From: Flavobacterium sp. CG_23.5
Lineage (GTDB): Bacteria; Bacteroidota; Bacteroidia; Flavobacteriales; Flavobacteriaceae
Reading direction: 5' to 3'
NCBI RefSeq assembly: GCF_017875765.1
Contig: NZ_JAGGNA010000001.1
Span: forward strand, 3,499,001 to 3,563,000
Length of the DNA: 64,000 nucleotides
The notes beneath the pieces were generated by a model. The model saw only the letters and a list, made by a program, of their open reading frames with translations. It was not told the DNA's origin and searched no databases. A program made the position numbers and the translations under genes. This document shows positions 62,671 through 64,000 of this stretch, piece after piece; the stretch's first letter is position 1, and the number at the start of each line of letters is the position of its first letter.

Positions 62671-63543
62671 CTATTTTATTAATGGATAGATTTCTTGTTT
62701 TATAAAATCATTCGGAAATTCGTTTTCATCCTCAAATCCAAGTTCAATATCTCGTCCGTCTTTAGGTATGTAGTGGGTCTTGAAAATATAATCCCATATA
62801 CTTAATGAAATTCCAAAGTTGACTCCATATTTGGTTGGTATTTTTTTACTGTGATGCCAAATATGCATTTTGGGATTGTTGAATATGTATTTTAAAAAGC
62901 CGTAGTCCCAGCCCAAATTAGCGTGGTTCAAATGACCTATGGCTATAGACATAAAATGGACAATAAAGACATCTTCAAGGTTGACACCTCCAATAAGAAT
63001 GATTGGAATGTAGAGTATGGATCTGTAAACAATAGGTTCCATCCAATTGTATCTAAAATGTGCCGCAAAACCCATTTCCTTTACGCTGTGGTGGGTTTTG
63101 TGAATTTTCCATAAAAAAGGAATCGTATGCAATAAACGATGTACATTCCATTGAATGAAATCGCTAATGATGAAGAAAATGAATAAAGCCAAGGGTTTTG
63201 GTAATGTTGATATAGAAAACAGCTGAATAGTCGTTAATTCGAGCCCAAATACTTGGAGTACATTATTACTAAACTGTTCCACAATATTAGATAATGCAAT
63301 GAGAAGAATTAAATTGAGCAAGAAAAAATTGAAAAAGAGATAAAACAAATCTAGCCAGAAATCTTTGCGAAAAATAGCTTGTTGTTTTCGCCAAGGAAAA
63401 ATAATTTCGAGTAACCATACGAACAAAGAAATGGCAATTAATCCATAAAAATAGTTATCCCATTTCCAATACAAAATTTCATCAATTAAGTAATTGAAAT
63501 AACCACTGTAGGAGTTTTTAATGATTTCTATATATTTGTCCAT
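62671..63543 (-). CDS. Sterol desaturase/fatty acid hydroxylase family protein
   Basis: 290 residues, four or more transmembrane helices. Eight-histidine di-iron pattern: HRLLH, HKTHH, then HANLGWDYG and MHIWHHSKK. Members hydroxylate or desaturate lipids with O2 and two electrons. The nearby FAD oxidoreductase and membrane Fe-S protein are plausible electron donors. Substrate unknown; bacterial members act on fatty acids, sphingolipids, carotenoids or hopanoids. Confidence 0.92.
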   Translation of the reverse strand: MDKYIEIIKNSYSGYFNYLIDEILYWKWDNYFYGLIAISLFVWLLEIIFPWRKQQAIFRKDFWLDLFYLFFNFFLLNLILLIALSNIVEQFSNNVLQVFGLELTTIQLFSISTLPKPLALFIFFIISDFIQWNVHRLLHTIPFLWKIHKTHHSVKEMGFAAHFRYNWMEPIVYRSILYIPIILIGGVNLEDVFIVHFMSIAIGHLNHANLGWDYGFLKYIFNNPKMHIWHHSKKIPTKYGVNFGISLSIWDYIFKTHYIPKDGRDIELGFEDENEFPNDFIKQEIYPLIK

Positions 63544-63558
63544 GTAAGCGTAAGAGTT

Positions 63559-64000
63559 TTATAACTTTGTATACAGCCCTAAATTAAATGTGGGAGCTAA
63601 TGGGGCATTGTTTATTCCTGTTGCACCAATAATTGCAAAATTAGCACCCAATTTATCTTTTTTAAATTCATAATTTGTTTTTAGTCCAATTGCATTATAA
63701 GTTTGTCTGTCTAAATAAGATGCCCATTGTGCATTGTCATTATTAAATGCACTCTCTTTCGAAATAATATTTCTCGTATCTAAAACAAAAATAAGATGTC
63801 CTTTAGGAATAACTTCGTATCCTACTTCAAAAGTAGCCTTTAAATAATCAGAATAGTTATTATTCATATAACCATATCCAATATTACCATAATAGTACAT
63901 TTTTGTATTGCTTGATCCAATAGCAACATACGGTACTATTGTTGTGGCATTAAACCCAGTTGATAATCCTATTGCTTCATCAATTTTTATTGAATTGACA
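63559..64000 (-). CDS. Outer-membrane beta-barrel protein (5' end outside window)
   Basis: The frame is open to the window edge, coding for about 146 visible C-terminal residues; the ATG at 63900 is internal because the codons before it (TTIVPYVAIGSSNTK) continue the same amphipathic strand pattern. Alternating hydrophobic strands (YLKATFEVGYEVIPKG, HLIFVLDTR, AIGLKTNYEF, LGANFAIIGAT) and the end FNLGLYTKL suggest a porin-like barrel. 15 bases before the sterol-desaturase-type gene, so it is the first visible gene of the cluster. Confidence 0.75.
   Translation of the reverse strand, partial: VNSIKIDEAIGLSTGFNATTIVPYVAIGSSNTKMYYYGNIGYGYMNNNYSDYLKATFEVGYEVIPKGHLIFVLDTRNIISKESAFNNDNAQWASYLDRQTYNAIGLKTNYEFKKDKLGANFAIIGATGINNAPLAPTFNLGLYTKL

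Overview
The window looks like a chromosomal segment of a Flavobacterium-like member of the Bacteroidetes. It is AT-rich by eye and lacks Shine-Dalgarno sites. The tRNA-His gene has a textbook Bacteroidetes promoter (TTTG, 19 nt, TAnnTTTG). Three secreted proteins end in type IX secretion (T9SS) sorting domains. The gene content also fits: single-chain PurL, bacillithiol deacetylase BshB1, a TonB receptor with a carboxypeptidase-regulatory domain, and DUF3667, DUF6428 and DUF6503 proteins. I see no plasmid, prophage, insertion sequence or CRISPR signature.

Layout. 1-5 kb: 3' part of a nitronate monooxygenase gene, then purL. 5-10 kb: two tandem paralogous secreted endonuclease I proteins of different domain complexity. 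10-14.2 kb: a beta-helix lipoprotein, a thioesterase plus isochorismate synthase pair (menaquinone), and bshB1. 14.2-19.4 kb: tRNA-His, then a tandemly duplicated pair of Tat-type ferritin-like genes separated by copies of the tRNA terminator. 19.4-26 kb: PAS histidine kinase, M28 peptidase, DUF3667 protein, dienelactone hydrolase and penicillin-acylase-family enzyme. 26-29 kb: Lrp regulator divergent from ornithine aminotransferase plus arginase. 29-31.6 kb: arsenic operon (ArsR, DUF6428, LMW-phosphatase-type arsenate reductase, ACR3). 31.8-35.2 kb: alcohol dehydrogenase, a conserved acidic protein, a stand-alone LigD 3'-phosphoesterase and an RMND1-like protein. 35.6-40.6 kb: a 1,662-residue T9SS cargo protein that appears to start with TTG. 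41-49 kb: lipoprotein, LtrA, then a DUF2064, TonB receptor, MtnK-like kinase and nucleoside hydrolase run that suggests nucleoside scavenging. 49-52 kb: exported MsrA and MsrB, a haloacid dehalogenase-type protein and a GH113-like hydrolase. 52-64 kb: a long minus-strand cluster with an ECF sigma/anti-sigma pair, LysE-like exporter, three polytopic or membrane-linked glycosyltransferases, an FAD oxidoreductase plus membrane 4Fe-4S protein, a TIGR04283-type glycosyltransferase, DUF547 protein, sterol-desaturase-type hydroxylase and an outer-membrane barrel cut by the window edge.

The two most interesting signals are not protein genes. (1) Two intergenic copies (about 20665-20777 and 46856-46951) of a structured element share conserved boxes and a compensatory base-pair change, while their distal stems differ completely in sequence. 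This looks like a dispersed structured RNA. (2) Two identically spaced promoter-like sites (TGTCAGGAATT, 11 nt, TGTCTATA) lie just upstream of two genes in the cluster that encodes the ECF sigma factor. They are the natural candidates for its target promoters.
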